Assembly (NCBI GenBank): GCA_937974175.1
Contig: CALJIG010000119.1
Span: 1 to 14,426 of the forward strand
Source of the DNA: an uncultured Ignavibacteria bacterium
GTDB lineage: Bacteria; Bacteroidota; Ignavibacteria; Tepidaquicellales; Tepidaquicellaceae
Direction: 5' to 3'
DNA length: 14,426 bases
The number at the start of each line of letters is the position of its first letter. Position 1 is the first letter of the stretch. Below, one piece after another: positions 14,403-14,426 of the stretch. The position numbers were made by a program, and so were the translations under genes. The notes under the pieces were generated by a model, which was given only the letters and a program-made list of their open reading frames with translations, was not told the DNA's origin and did no database searches.

Positions 14403-14426
14403 ATATACTCATAATTTTATTATTAC

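Noticed and set aside
1..14426. CRISPR arrays, insertion sequences, toxin-antitoxin pairs or defence islands
   Set aside because: No repeat-spacer pattern, transposase, terminal inverted repeats or known defence domains were seen on either strand.

Overview
The window is AT-rich bacterial chromosome. It most likely comes from the Ignavibacteria/Chlorobi side of the Bacteroidota group. Three things point there. Two secreted proteins end in a type IX secretion (T9SS) type A sorting domain with the NPFNP signature. The clearest promoter has the Bacteroidota form (TTG, 20 bases, TATGTTTG). Most genes lack an obvious Shine-Dalgarno sequence. No phage, transposon, CRISPR array or integration scar is visible. 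It reads as ordinary core and envelope chromosome with a few less ordinary pieces.

Left region (1-5620, all + strand): the 3' part of a DMT/EamA transporter, a CDF cation exporter with an unusually long three-domain cytoplasmic tail, a Gfo/Idh/MocA NAD-dependent oxidoreductase, a calcineurin-like metallophosphoesterase and a class II CCA-adding tRNA nucleotidyltransferase with an HD domain. Spacings are 4, 76, -1 and 11 bases, so at least the last three genes, and perhaps all five, are co-transcribed. The CDF and CCA genes both start with TTG.

Middle region (5621-11657): a TPR-containing membrane hybrid histidine kinase/receiver protein on the + strand ends 5 bases from the 3' end of a convergent - strand gene. 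That gene encodes a T9SS-exported protein with seven FG-GAP/VCBS repeats and an ASPIC/UnbV domain. Divergent from it is a 495-residue, all-helical cytosolic protein of unknown function.

Right region (11658-14426): a strong Bacteroidota-type promoter with an inverted repeat over its predicted start site precedes a 34-codon single-membrane-span peptide gene, which is followed by a long G.U-containing stem-loop. Next come a secreted CxCH-containing T9SS cargo protein, a strong intrinsic terminator, tRNA-Leu(UAG) without encoded CCA, and clpX with its own terminator. The tRNA needs the CCA-adding enzyme encoded in the left region.

The items most worth a second look are the triplicated CDF tail with its altered metal site, and the promoter/operator/micropeptide/stem-loop cassette at 11665-11932. 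Nothing in the window amounts to a clear new defence or mobile system.
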